Below, one piece after another: positions 56,480-64,000 of a stretch of 64,000 nt of DNA. The DNA is taken from the NCBI GenBank assembly GCA_016713535.1, contig JADJOY010000037.1, forward strand, positions 52,349 through 116,348. Reading direction: 5' to 3'. Below the pieces are notes generated by a model, which ran no database searches, was not told the DNA's origin, and saw nothing but the letters and a program-made list of their open reading frames with translations. Positions within the stretch are counted from its first letter, which is position 1; each line of letters starts with the position of its first letter. This DNA is from Deltaproteobacteria bacterium (lineage in GTDB: Bacteria > JADJOY01). The position numbers and the translations under genes are program-made.

Positions 56480-58021
56480 CGGGAACTCCTTCGGCGAGCG
56501 GGGTTGGTGATCGGAACACGTTCACGCGGCGCCGCGCTTTCACCCGCGTAGCCGAACGCCTTGAGCGCCTCGCGGTCGCGGGCGTCGATGGGTACCTCGG
56601 GCGGCCTGTCGCCCTGGGCGGCTTCGCCCTCGCGGGCTTCGATGAACTCGGTCTTGCCACCGGGCCGGAGCACGTCGGTGCGGCGCGTGACCGGGAAACG
56701 CGGCGCGAGCGCCAGCGCGTCCCGGACCCGCTCGAACGAGGCGCGCGCGAGGCGCTCCTTGCACGGTTCGCCGGCCTCGGGCGGCTCGATCGACACGGCG
56801 CTCACCGCCTCGGTCCAGCGCGCGGCGTCGGGCGGCGGGTGGCGCGGGATCGCCCAGTGCACCGCGCAGTCGCGCTCGTGCGCCATCACACGCAGGTCCT
56901 GGCGCGACACGCGCTCGGTGAGCGGCGGCGCGCCCGGGCGGCGCTTGCCGCGCGCCACCGGAACGAGGTCGGTTCCGGAGAACGGGTCGGTGGGCGGCGG
57001 CGCGCCCACCGCAGCCAGGATCGTCGGCGCGACGTCGACCGCCGAGACCGGCTCCGCGACGCGGGTCCCGGCGCGCACTCGCGCCGCGCCCGCCGGCAGC
57101 TTGACCACCAGCGGCACCCGCGCCTGCGGGTCGTCGAGGCGCTCGCCGTGGCTGAACCACACGTCACCCTCGCCGAGCGACTCCCCGTGATCGGCGGTCA
57201 CCACGATCAGGCTTCGATCGTAGAGCCCGCTCGCGCGCAAGCGAGCGAAGAGCCGCCCGAGCTCGGCGTCCGCGGCGGCGATCTCGCCGTCGTAGCGGCC
57301 CACGAACTGCGCCACGAACTCCACCCCCGGCAGCCGCTGGCTGGACCCGGGATGCGCTCGAGCGGCACGCGCTTTCGCCCTCTGCCGGCAGCGCCAGCTT
57401 CTCGAGGTAGCGAGGCGGCGGATTGTAAGGACCGTGGGGCTCGATGAGGTGCAGGAAGAGGAACGGCCGCGCGCCCGCGCCCGCGAGCCACGCGAGGGCG
57501 TGGTCGACGGTCTCGGGCGCCGCGCGCTCGTAGTTCTCGCGCAGCCCCTCGGGAGAGCGGACGCGATCGTCGTAGAGGTCGAAGCCCTGCGCGAAGCCGC
57601 TGAAGTCGCGGATCATCACGAAGCTCGACACGAAGCCGCCGGTGGCGTAGCCGAGCGGCTTCAGGTGCTCGGCGACCGTCACCACGCCCTCGGGCAGCAC
57701 CAAGTAGTTGGCGCGCACGCCGTGGAGCGGCGGGTAGAGCCCGGTGAGGATGGACGAGATCGCCGGCACGGTCTCGGTACGCGTGGCGTAGGCGCGCTCG
57801 AACAGCACGCCGTCGTTCGCGAGGGCGCAGAGCGCCGGCGCCGTGACGCGCCCGTAGCCGTAGCACTCGAGGTGGTCGGCGCGCAGCGTGTCGATCACCA
57901 CCAGCACCACCGGCGGCGGAGGGGGCGGCACGCGGTTGCAGGCGGCGAGAAACGCCAGCAGTGCGCTCGCGACGAACGCGAGCACACGCACCTGGCCGCC
58001 GCGGCGAGATCGTTCGTTCAT
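56416..58021 (-). CDS. alkaline-phosphatase superfamily (sulfatase-like) lipoprotein, frameshifted
   Basis: Over 500 residues in two frames. ATG 58021; lipobox AFLAACNRV. VVLVVIDTLRADHLECYGYGR (metal Asp), nucleophile region TVPAISSILTGLYPPLHG with Thr, not Cys or Ser, VTADHGESLGEGDVWFSHG (metal His). The frame breaks near 57345-57375 and the second half is read as VEFVAQFVGRYDGEIAAAD. Threonine in the nucleophile place is typical of phosphoglycerate-mutase or phosphoethanolamine-transferase-like members, so sulfate is not a safe substrate. A true C-terminus after ALKAFGYAG (with TGA one frame off) is probable. Confidence 0.82.
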
Positions 58022-58101
58022 CGGGGCCAGGAGAATAGGCCACCCCCCACCGCGCCTGCCAACCGCGCCGCGCGGCCCGGCGATCGTCTACCCTGCGCGC
58101 C

Positions 58102-59487
58102 ATGAGCTTGCGCGAGCTGGAACCGAACTGGACGTGGCTCTTCGACGGCGCCGTGACGCGCCACGTGAAGCGCAGCTACAGCCCTCGCGAGTCGTGGCGT
58201 GGGCGGCCGTTCACACGCCAGGACGGAGCCTTCCAGATCAAGGCCATCCGCGAGCTCTCGATGCGGCTCACCATCGAGCGCAAGAGCGCGATGGGACGGC
58301 CACAGGCGCGCGGTTACCTCGAGCACGGCCGCTTCCGCGCGGCGTACCTGCTCTACTTCCTGCCGCTCCAGGCCGCGAAGTTCGCGGCGCTCTTCGAGGA
58401 GCACCCGGGCGCCATCGACGCCGCGCTAGCCGACGGCGAGCGGCGCGGCGCGATGGTGGTGACGGACCTCGGCGCCGGGCCGGGAACGGCCTCGCTGGCG
58501 CTGCTGCTGGTGCTCGCCCAGCGCGCCGAGCGCGGCGCCGCGCTGCCGCCGATCGTCTTCCACTGGTTCGACGAGGAGCGCCGCATCCTCCACGACGGGC
58601 GCGAGATTGCCGCCGCGTTCATCGAGCGGATTCCGGCCTTCCGCGGCCGGGTACGGATCGACCTTCACGTCGAGAGCTTCGGCGAGGCGGCGCGCGCGGT
58701 GCCGGAGCCGTGGTCGCTGGCGCTCCTCGGCCACGCGCTCAACGAGGGGCCGAACCCACCGCTCGGCGTGTGGCGGCGGCTGCTCGAGCGCTGCGAGCGC
58801 GGTGGCGGGCTGCTCGTGGTCGAGCCCGCGTCCAAGGGCAACTCGCAGACGCTCTCGGAGATCCGCGACCAGCTCTTCACGGGTCACGTGATCCCCCGCG
58901 AGCCCACGGCGATCTGGGGTCCGTGCCTTCACGCCGCCGGCTGCCCGCTCGCGGAGGGCCGCGACTGGTGTCACACCTCCGTGCGCGCCACGATCCCGGG
59001 CGAGTGGTTCACGTTCTTCTCGCGCGGGCTCGGCTCGGAGCGGAACTGGCTCAAGTACAGCTACCTGTGGCTCGCGGCCGCGGGCGATCCCGCCCCCGAG
59101 CCGTCGCCGTTCGTGCGCCGGGTGCTGAGCGATCCCATCCACCAGAGCGGCGGGGCCGCCGAGCTCTTGCTGTGCGAGCCCAACCAGGTGGTCCGCACAT
59201 CCGCCACCAGCAACCGCAAGATCGGCCGCGGCGATCTCTACCGCCTGGGCGCGACTGGAGTGGTGCCGCCGGCCGCGGCGAAGAAGCCGGCGGGAACCGC
59301 AAGTTCTCGTAGCGACGGGGGTTCCACGTCGTCCAGACCACCCAGCCCTCGTAGCGACGGGGGTTCCATCCTCCGTCGCCGGCCTCACGCGGCGTCGACG
59401 AGCGGCCCAGAGGTCCCGAAGGGCGCCGAGCCTGTCACTCGCTCTCGTCGGAAGCCGCCGGGGCCGAGACCGCCGAAGCGGCGCTGA
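58102..59487 (+). CDS. Rsm22-family ribosomal methyltransferase-like protein, C-terminus extended into a REP
   Basis: 461 residues. Rsm22 proteins are Rossmann-fold partners of the small ribosomal subunit. VVTDLGAGPGTASLAL is motif I, HALNEGPNPPLGVWRRLLE follows, and CxxxxC motifs GPCLHAAGCPL and RDWCH suit an iron-sulfur or zinc site. Homology stops near 390 (KIGRGDLYRLGATG). The last 70 residues (SRSDGGSTSSRPPSPRSDGG and on) are REP repeat read as protein. Confidence 0.85.
   Translation: MSLRELEPNWTWLFDGAVTRHVKRSYSPRESWRGRPFTRQDGAFQIKAIRELSMRLTIERKSAMGRPQARGYLEHGRFRAAYLLYFLPLQAAKFAALFEEHPGAIDAALADGERRGAMVVTDLGAGPGTASLALLLVLAQRAERGAALPPIVFHWFDEERRILHDGREIAAAFIERIPAFRGRVRIDLHVESFGEAARAVPEPWSLALLGHALNEGPNPPLGVWRRLLERCERGGGLLVVEPASKGNSQTLSEIRDQLFTGHVIPREPTAIWGPCLHAAGCPLAEGRDWCHTSVRATIPGEWFTFFSRGLGSERNWLKYSYLWLAAAGDPAPEPSPFVRRVLSDPIHQSGGAAELLLCEPNQVVRTSATSNRKIGRGDLYRLGATGVVPPAAAKKPAGTASSRSDGGSTSSRPPSPRSDGGSILRRRPHAASTSGPEVPKGAEPVTRSRRKPPGPRPPKRR
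59309..59377 (+). repeat. two tandem GTAG-REPs inside the 3' end of rsm22
   Basis: GTAG (59309-59312) with a damaged stem and tip; GTAG (59351-59354) with GACGGGGG (59356-59363), TTCCAT and CCTCCGTC (59370-59377), one mismatch. Both lie in frame, coding SRSDGGST and SRSDGGSI-like stretches. Confidence 0.75.
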
Positions 59488-59773
59488 GCCACGCGATCGT
59501 GGCACCCCAGCCGCCGCGGTCCGGCGGCGCATCGCCGAAGCGCTCGACCAGCGGGTGGCGCGCGAGCGTCGCCTGCACGCGCGTCCGCTGCACGCCGATC
59601 CCGCGCCCGTGGATCAACCGCACCTCGCGAAACCCCGCCGCGTGCGCCGCCTCGAGGTAGGAGCACACCACGTCCGGGATCTCGCGCGGCGCGAACGCGT
59701 GCAGATCGAGCGCATCCTCGATCGGCACCTCGACGACCTCGGGGAAGTCCGCGTCCTCGTCGTTCACGGTCAT
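59435..59773 (-). CDS. Smr-domain protein
   Basis: 112 residues. DLHAF, then VRLIHGRGIGVQRTRVQATLARHPLVERFGDAPPDRGGWGATIAWL: the HGRG and Smr core of MutS2-type nicking domains in stand-alone form. Start ATG 59773 is chosen for MTVNDEDADFPEVVEVPI. Its end overlaps rsm22's end by 53 bases on the opposite strand, within REP-derived sequence. Confidence 0.88.
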   Translation of the reverse strand: MTVNDEDADFPEVVEVPIEDALDLHAFAPREIPDVVCSYLEAAHAAGFREVRLIHGRGIGVQRTRVQATLARHPLVERFGDAPPDRGGWGATIAWLSAASAVSAPAASDESE

Positions 59774-59981
59774 CTCCCCGAGCAAAGCGAGGGCGCAGTG
59801 GCTCTCCGCCCTACGAATCGACGCTACACGGAAACGCCTCAGAGACGGGGGTTCAGAGGTTCCTGGGGACACCCTTCAAAGAATTCGGACTCTCGCTCCC
59901 TCGCGTCCCATGAGCGAACGCTCGCTCGGTTGCCGAGCTCGGCGTTCGGTCCGTGCTCCCGGGCGATGAGCCTGACCGAGC

Positions 59982-60434
59982 TCAGGTCCGCACGGCACCG
60001 GTTCGGTTCGTGGGTCGTTCCAACCGCAGCCCGTGCGGCACGAACGATTCGAAGTCCCGGTCGAAGGACGCCAACGTCGCGCCGCGCGAGATCGCCACGG
60101 CCGCGAGGAACGCGTCGTCCACCGAGTTCCGCAGCAACCGTCGTGACGCCTCCACGAGCTCGACGAGAAGCTCCCAGCGCACGTCAGCGTCGCCGATGAT
60201 CTCCGCGCCTGCGCCGATCCACTCGGCCACCCATCCCAGCGCCTCGCGGTCGGTCATACAGCCAGCAAAGGCCGGGTTGGTGCCCAGTCGCAGGAACTGG
60301 TGGATCGTGGGCCAGGCGAGTCCGAACGGCTCCCGATCGTTGATCGCGTCCTCGAGCCAGCGGGCTGCGGGCTCGTGGAGCTCGGATGTCGGGTCGATCG
60401 CGTAGAACAGGATCTGGACGTCGGCGATCTTCAC
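59982..60434 (-). CDS. PIN-domain toxin-like protein (VapC family)
   Basis: 150 residues, GTG start at 60434. VQILFYAID (Asp5 nearby), ARWLEDAINDREPFGLAWPTIHQFLRL and SVDDAFLAAVAISRGATLASFDRDFESF supply the four PIN acids. A ribonuclease toxin. The start overlaps the antitoxin stop by GTGA. Confidence 0.9.
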   Translation of the reverse strand: MKIADVQILFYAIDPTSELHEPAARWLEDAINDREPFGLAWPTIHQFLRLGTNPAFAGCMTDREALGWVAEWIGAGAEIIGDADVRWELLVELVEASRRLLRNSVDDAFLAAVAISRGATLASFDRDFESFVPHGLRLERPTNRTGAVRT

Positions 60435-60703
60435 CGTTGGCCCGTCAGCTTGCGGCGAGCCTGCTCGTCGCTCAGCGCGCTGGCGAGGCTGCGCGCCTTG
60501 GCGATGTCGAATCCGAAGCCCACCTTCCGCGGCTCGAGCCGGTAGCGTCTCGGACGCGCTGGACCTTCGTCCTGATCCGGTGCGCGCTGGAGCAGCCGGT
60601 TCAGCGCCTCGTTGAGAGAGACGCCTTCCCGCGCTGCAAGCGCGATCGACCTTGCGCCGCGTGGCGGGGTCGAGCCGGATCGTCAGCGCGCGTGCTGTGC
60701 CAT
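60431..60703 (-). CDS. VapB-type ribbon-helix-helix antitoxin, frame-damaged
   Basis: 91 codons between ATG 60703 and TGA, with two compensating indels (near 60695 and 60625). Put together: MA..ARALTIRLDPATRRKV, DRAAAREGVSLNEALNRLLQ, then GFGFDIAKARSLASALSDEQ. The first part is an Arc/CopG-like RHH domain, the second would bind the PIN toxin. The frame as read stops after six codons (MAQHAR), so I cannot tell sequencing error from decay. Confidence 0.6.
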
Positions 60704-60764
60704 CTCGACTCAGGTCCGCTCTTCAGTGTGACAACACCGGCTGCCGTGTCGGCACGGCCGCAAG

Positions 60765-60942
60765 GCGACGATCCGCGCGTGGGGAGACCACGCACCTCGC
60801 GAAAACCCCGCCGCATGCGCCGCCTCGGATACGAGCACACCAGGTCCGGGGATCTCCCCGGAAGCGAACGGGTGCAGATCGAGCGCAGATCCTCGATCGG
60901 CACCTCGACGACCTCGGGGATGTCCGCGTCCTCGTCAGTCAC
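60765..60942 (-). pseudogene. decayed second copy of the Smr gene
   Basis: ATG 60942 gives MTDEDADIPEVVEVPIED, nearly identical to the Smr protein at 59773, then frame breaks; other frames give pieces such as DLVCSY and GFREVR. The DNA is clearly alike (CCTCGATCGGCACCTCGACG) for about 180 bases and lacks the C-terminal half. It has the same direction as the intact gene. Confidence 0.78.
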
Positions 60943-60963
60943 GCCGATCTCTCCGATGCCGGC

Positions 60964-60988
60964 GGGGGCACGGAGGCCCCCACCCTAC
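60964..60988 (-). repeat. GTAG-REP, minus orientation
   Basis: GGGGGC (60964-60969), ACGGAG, GCCCCC (60976-60981), then CTAC (60985-60988): reverse GTAG head. Confidence 0.7.
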
Positions 60989-61085
60989 GAAACCACCGGA
61001 CCGATGTCGTGACGACGGCGGTGAATCCGCATCGTACCCAAACGCCCCCCCAGACCGACTTCGGACCTGGCGTCGACTTCACATC

Positions 61086-61112
61086 GTAGCGGCGGGGGTT
61101 CCATCCCCCGCC
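61086..61112 (+). repeat. GTAG-REP with a compensated base pair
   Basis: GTAG (61086-61089), GGCGGGGG (61091-61098), TTCCAT, CCCCCGCC (61105-61112). Compared with GACGGGGG/CCCCCGTC elsewhere an A-T pair is now G-C. Confidence 0.8.
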
Positions 61113-61148
61113 GCGGGATGCGATCGCCGATGCGGCGGCGAGCGCGGC

Positions 61149-62919
61149 TCAATCGAGCTTCGCGGCGATGCGCTCGGCGGCGCGGTGGGCGAGGGCCATG
61201 ATCGTCATCTGCGGGTTGACGCCGGGCGGGCTCGGCACCACCGAGCCGTCGACGATGTAGAGCCCGGGGACGTCGTGAACGGCGTGTTCAGGGATCGACG
61301 ACGCTGGTGCGCGGGTCCACACCCATCCGACAGGTGCCGAGCGGGTGGAAGCCGATCATCAGGAACCGGTGCACGCCGATGTCGGCGGCGGCGAACGCGT
61401 CGAGCCCCTTCTTCCCTTCCAGCATCGGGTGGCCGAGGACCGCCGGCATCAGCCGGCTCGCACCCGCCGCGAGATACACCTTCCCCGCCTCGACGAGCCC
61501 GCGCTGGAGCTGTCTCGCGTCCTTCTTGCTCATCATGTAGCGGATCACCGGGAAGCCGTTCGGCCCTGGCGTCACGCGGCCGCGGGCGTGGTCCTCGACC
61601 ATGACGCCCAGGCTCGCGACGTTCGCGTACGCGTCCATGAGCTCGGTGTAGCTACGGCCCTGGCTCAGGAAATACGCGGCCGCGGCGTCGATCGGCGCCA
61701 GCGCCCCCAGGATCAAGATCCCCTCGCGCACGAACTGGGTCACCGCGTAGCCCTGCGGCACGTGCGCGAAGGGGTCGACGCGCTCGCCCATGAGCGCCGA
61801 GATCGCGGTGGCCGGGTGGACCGAGAGGTTGCGGCCGACCTGACCGCTCGTGTTCGCGATCCCCTGGCGCTGCAGGAGCACCGGCGTCGGTAGCGCGCCG
61901 CCGGCGAGGATCGTGGCGCGAGCGCGGATGCCGAAGCGCGCCTTGGTGGCCGTCGCCACCACCTCCAGGCCCACCGCCTTCCCATCCTCCATCCACACGC
62001 GGTCCGCGCGCGACTCGGTGAAGAGGCTGGCGTGGCTCTTCAGCGCCGACGGGATGTAGCTCAGGTTCATCGAGCGCTTGGCGTCGGTCGGGCAGCCCCA
62101 GTCGCAGACACCCTGGCCGTCGCAGTCGCGGGCGTTCCGCCACACCGGCTGGTGCGCGTAGCCGAGTGCGTCGCAGCCGCGCGCGACGATGTCGCCCTGC
62201 GGCCCGATCGCTTCGCGGCTCGAGAACGACACGCCGAGCTCGTTCCACACCGCGTCGAAGTGGGGCGCCATCCGCTCCGCCGAGAGGTCGGTGAGCGCCA
62301 GGTCCTTCACCCAGTGGTCGAGGATCCACTCGGGCGTGCGCCAGCAGGTGGCGGTGTTGACCGCCGTCGAGCCGCCCACCAGCCGCCCCGCGGGCACCTG
62401 GATCACGCCGTTGCCGAGGGTGAAGGTGAGGCCGCCGTGGCGGTAGAGCTTGGCCTGCATCTCGAGGATCGAGCCGCGCGCGAAGTCGCCGCGGTTCAGG
62501 TAGCGGCCCTCCTCGAGGATCGCGACGGCGAGCCCCTTCTCCGCCAGCTCCTTCGCGACCACCGCGCCGCCGGCGCCGGTGCCCACGACGACCACGTCGC
62601 ACTCGATCGTCTCGTTCGCGGCAACATCCGCGCCGCTCGTGACCTGGCGCATCCACGGCTGCGGCGGCTCGGCGGGTGCGGACTTGTCGTACTGCGCGCC
62701 GTAGAGAGCGTAGACGCCGGGATCGTCGAAGTGTGCGTACTTGAGCGGGGTGGTGACGGCGGCCACCAGCGAGCGCCGCACCAGGCCCGCACGGCTCCAG
62801 CGATCCAGCAGCGCCTCGCGCTCGGCGGCGCTCAGGCTCACGCAGCGGCGGCGCGTCGCGACGAGCGCGGCCGCGTCGAGCGCCCCGAGCAATCCCGCGT
62901 ACACCCGCATCGCGGTCAC
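61149..62919 (-). CDS. GMC-family FAD oxidoreductase, frameshifted near its C-terminus
   Basis: About 590 residues. CDVVVVGTGAGGAVVAKELAEKG (FAD), GNGVIQVPAGRLVGGSTAVN, ILAGGALPTPVLLQRQGI and, after the frame change, GLYIVDGSVVPSPPGVNPQM (GMC C-terminal His/Asn-type motif). The extra C at about 61291-61293 makes a stop after TSVVDP; removing it yields EHAVHDVPGLYIVDG to KLD and TGA at 61149. Alcohol or sterol dehydrogenase/oxidase is likely. GTG 62919 overlaps the upstream small ORF (GTGA). N-terminal region (LSAAEREALLDRWSRAGLVRRS) is typical of the long sterol-type subgroup. Confidence 0.9.
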
Positions 62920-63101
62920 GCCGCCGCCGCGAGCACTCGCCCCACGAGCCGCTCGTACGTGGCGCGTTCGACCGCCGGCACGAGCCGCCCCGCCGGGATC
63001 ACCGCCGGGCCGAGCGCCTCGAGGATGCGGCGAGCGCGCGCGCCGAAGGCCGTCTCGAGGGTGAACGCACGGGCCGAAGCCGGAGGCGGCATCGTGGTCA
63101 C
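62916..63101 (-). CDS. short N-terminal domain ORF of the GMC oxidoreductase operon
   Basis: About 61 codons (GTG 63101 or ATG 63092). TLETAFGARARRILEALGPAVIP is like the N-terminal helical domain often fused to sterol-type GMC proteins. It ends with GTGA overlap into the GMC frame, so this could be one gene split by a single indel or two coupled genes. Confidence 0.5.
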   Translation of the reverse strand: MTTMPPPASARAFTLETAFGARARRILEALGPAVIPAGRLVPAVERATYERLVGRVLAAAA

Positions 63102-63592
63102 GCGGGCGCGCCCGCCGCCGCGAGCCGCGGCGCGGGCTGGCCACGGGTGAAGCGAAACGAGGAGACCAGCGGCAGGAACTCGCTCGCCGGAAAGAGCGCC
63201 GTGCCCTCGCCGACCACGTTGCCGGCGGCGTCGACGACGCGGCTCGGGAGCGTGGTCCAGGTCTTGAACGGATTCAGGTGGCGGATCGTCTTGAGACCGC
63301 TCGCGTGGTAGCGCTGGCCGTCGTCGGCGACGAAGTCGAGCTCGTATTCGAGGCGCCGACGCACCCACGGCGTGAAGCGGAGCGTGCCGGTGGCGTGCAC
63401 CTTCTCGGCGAGCCCGCCGAGGGTGAGCTCGCCGTCGAGGTAGAGGAGCTGGTCGCGCGCCAGCGAGCCGAAGCTCGGCGCGATCGAGACCAGATCGAAG
63501 CGGTACGGCTGGTCCGCCGCGGCGCCCTTCTTGCGCCACGTGCCCATCATCCGCTCCTGGAACTTGTAGCCGAGCCCGTCGAGCCAACCCAT
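63098..63592 (-). CDS. conserved hypothetical protein of a GMC cluster
   Basis: 164 residues. MGWLDGLGYKFQERMMGTWRKKG start, then a lipocalin-like beta pattern (YLDGELTLGGLAEKVHATGTLRFTPW, LEYELDFVADDGQRYHASG, LPSRVVDAAGNVVGEGTALF). I do not know the family. Stop overlaps the next start (GTGA), so it is cotranscribed with the GMC oxidoreductase and may supply substrate binding. Confidence 0.78.
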   Translation of the reverse strand: MGWLDGLGYKFQERMMGTWRKKGAAADQPYRFDLVSIAPSFGSLARDQLLYLDGELTLGGLAEKVHATGTLRFTPWVRRRLEYELDFVADDGQRYHASGLKTIRHLNPFKTWTTLPSRVVDAAGNVVGEGTALFPASEFLPLVSSFRFTRGQPAPRLAAAGAPA

Positions 63593-63625
63593 GGTCGTTC
63601 TCCCTGTCTCGCGCGGCGCGCGGCG

Positions 63626-64000
63626 TCAGCCGCGGCGCCGGGTGCTCTTGCCGTCGCCGGCGCGGAAGAGCGCGACCATGCGCTCCCCGCTCCACGCGAG
63701 GTAGCGGCGGAACGCCTCGTCGGCGCGCCGCGCGTCTTTCTTGCCGATCGCAGCCAGCACCGCGGCGAGCTGGGCATGCACCTCGCGGGTGTCGGTGAAG
63801 GCGCCGCGGAAGATCTCCAGGTGCTCGCGATAGGCGCCCGAGAGCGAGTTCGCGAGGAACACGAAGGCGCGATTGCCGGTGGCGCGGGTCACCGCGCGCA
63901 CGAAGCGGTTCTCGGCGAGCTGTACGGCGGCGGGCTCGTCGAGGTGCGCCTCGATCTCCGCGAGCGCCGCCGCCAGACCGTCGCGATCCTCGTCGCTGGC
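63626..64000 (-). CDS. C-terminal FCD domain of a GntR-family regulator, cut by the window edge
   Basis: The visible 124 residues are the helical FCD ligand domain (LAENRFVRAVTRATGNRAFVFLANSL, SGAYREHLEIFRGAF, EVHAQLAAVLAAIGKKDARRADEAFRRYLAWSGERMV). The DNA-binding domain lies beyond the right end. It is immediately upstream of the GMC operon and probably its regulator. Confidence 0.85.
   Translation of the reverse strand, partial: ASDEDRDGLAAALAEIEAHLDEPAAVQLAENRFVRAVTRATGNRAFVFLANSLSGAYREHLEIFRGAFTDTREVHAQLAAVLAAIGKKDARRADEAFRRYLAWSGERMVALFRAGDGKSTRRRG

Overview
This is 64 kb of very GC-rich, gene-dense chromosome from a Gram-negative bacterium. Lipoproteins with lipobox cysteines, a CsgG-like outer-membrane protein, a type IV pilin-like protein, Pit/DUF47, DUF2339/DUF3999 and DUF4105 proteins, and multi-domain sensor kinases point to the former Deltaproteobacteria (Myxococcota or Binatota-like lineages). 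That placement is inference; no rRNA or other marker gene is present. Many genes carry single-base breaks that restore homology in the next frame, so the sequence looks like a long-read or metagenome assembly with uncorrected indels. I annotate such genes as one broken gene.

Layout. 0-2 kb: end of a secreted protein and a nitrilase-like/HldE2-like fusion, in an operon. 2.1-3.75 kb: an IS110-family (IS1111-like) element sitting inside a palindromic repeat. 4-14.2 kb: a minus-strand run of phosphate permease, DUF47, DUF3999, an epimerase-DUF2339 fusion and a large periplasmic protein. 14.5-22.9 kb: pilin-like protein, PilZ protein, folK, RRM protein, DUF547, FAD oxidoreductase, ECF41-type sigma factor, Uma2 protein. 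22.9-29.2 kb: DUF4105, DUF3015, pyruvate kinase, aldehyde dehydrogenase. 29.3-39.1 kb: glycosidase-like lipoprotein, two sensor kinases, a membrane signalling protein, a phospholipase D-family protein. 39.5-48 kb: EamA transporter, M16 peptidase, SulP transporter, phosphoglucomutase, YaiI-like, ClpP-like and MarC proteins. 48-59.5 kb: a duplicated propeller lipoprotein, crotonase, SnoaL, SMP-30-like lactonase, a CsgG operon, an alkaline-phosphatase-superfamily hydrolase, Rsm22. 59.4-64 kb: Smr protein, a VapBC-like pair, a decayed second Smr copy, a GMC oxidoreductase cluster and a GntR/FCD regulator.

The most distinctive signal is a non-coding repeat system in the gene spacers. More than 20 short hairpins begin with a GTAG or GGAG head, have stems of very different sequence that keep base pairing, and share a six-base tip of the form N-TYC-N'-T, where N pairs with N'. 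They occur singly or as inverted pairs. This is the architecture of REP/BIME elements, best known from gammaproteobacteria and mobilised there by RAYT (TnpA-REP) transposases. The IS110 element lies exactly in the GTAG head of one pair, one REP appears to have extended the C-terminus of the Rsm22 gene, and several sit just downstream of stop codons. No RAYT gene is in the window.
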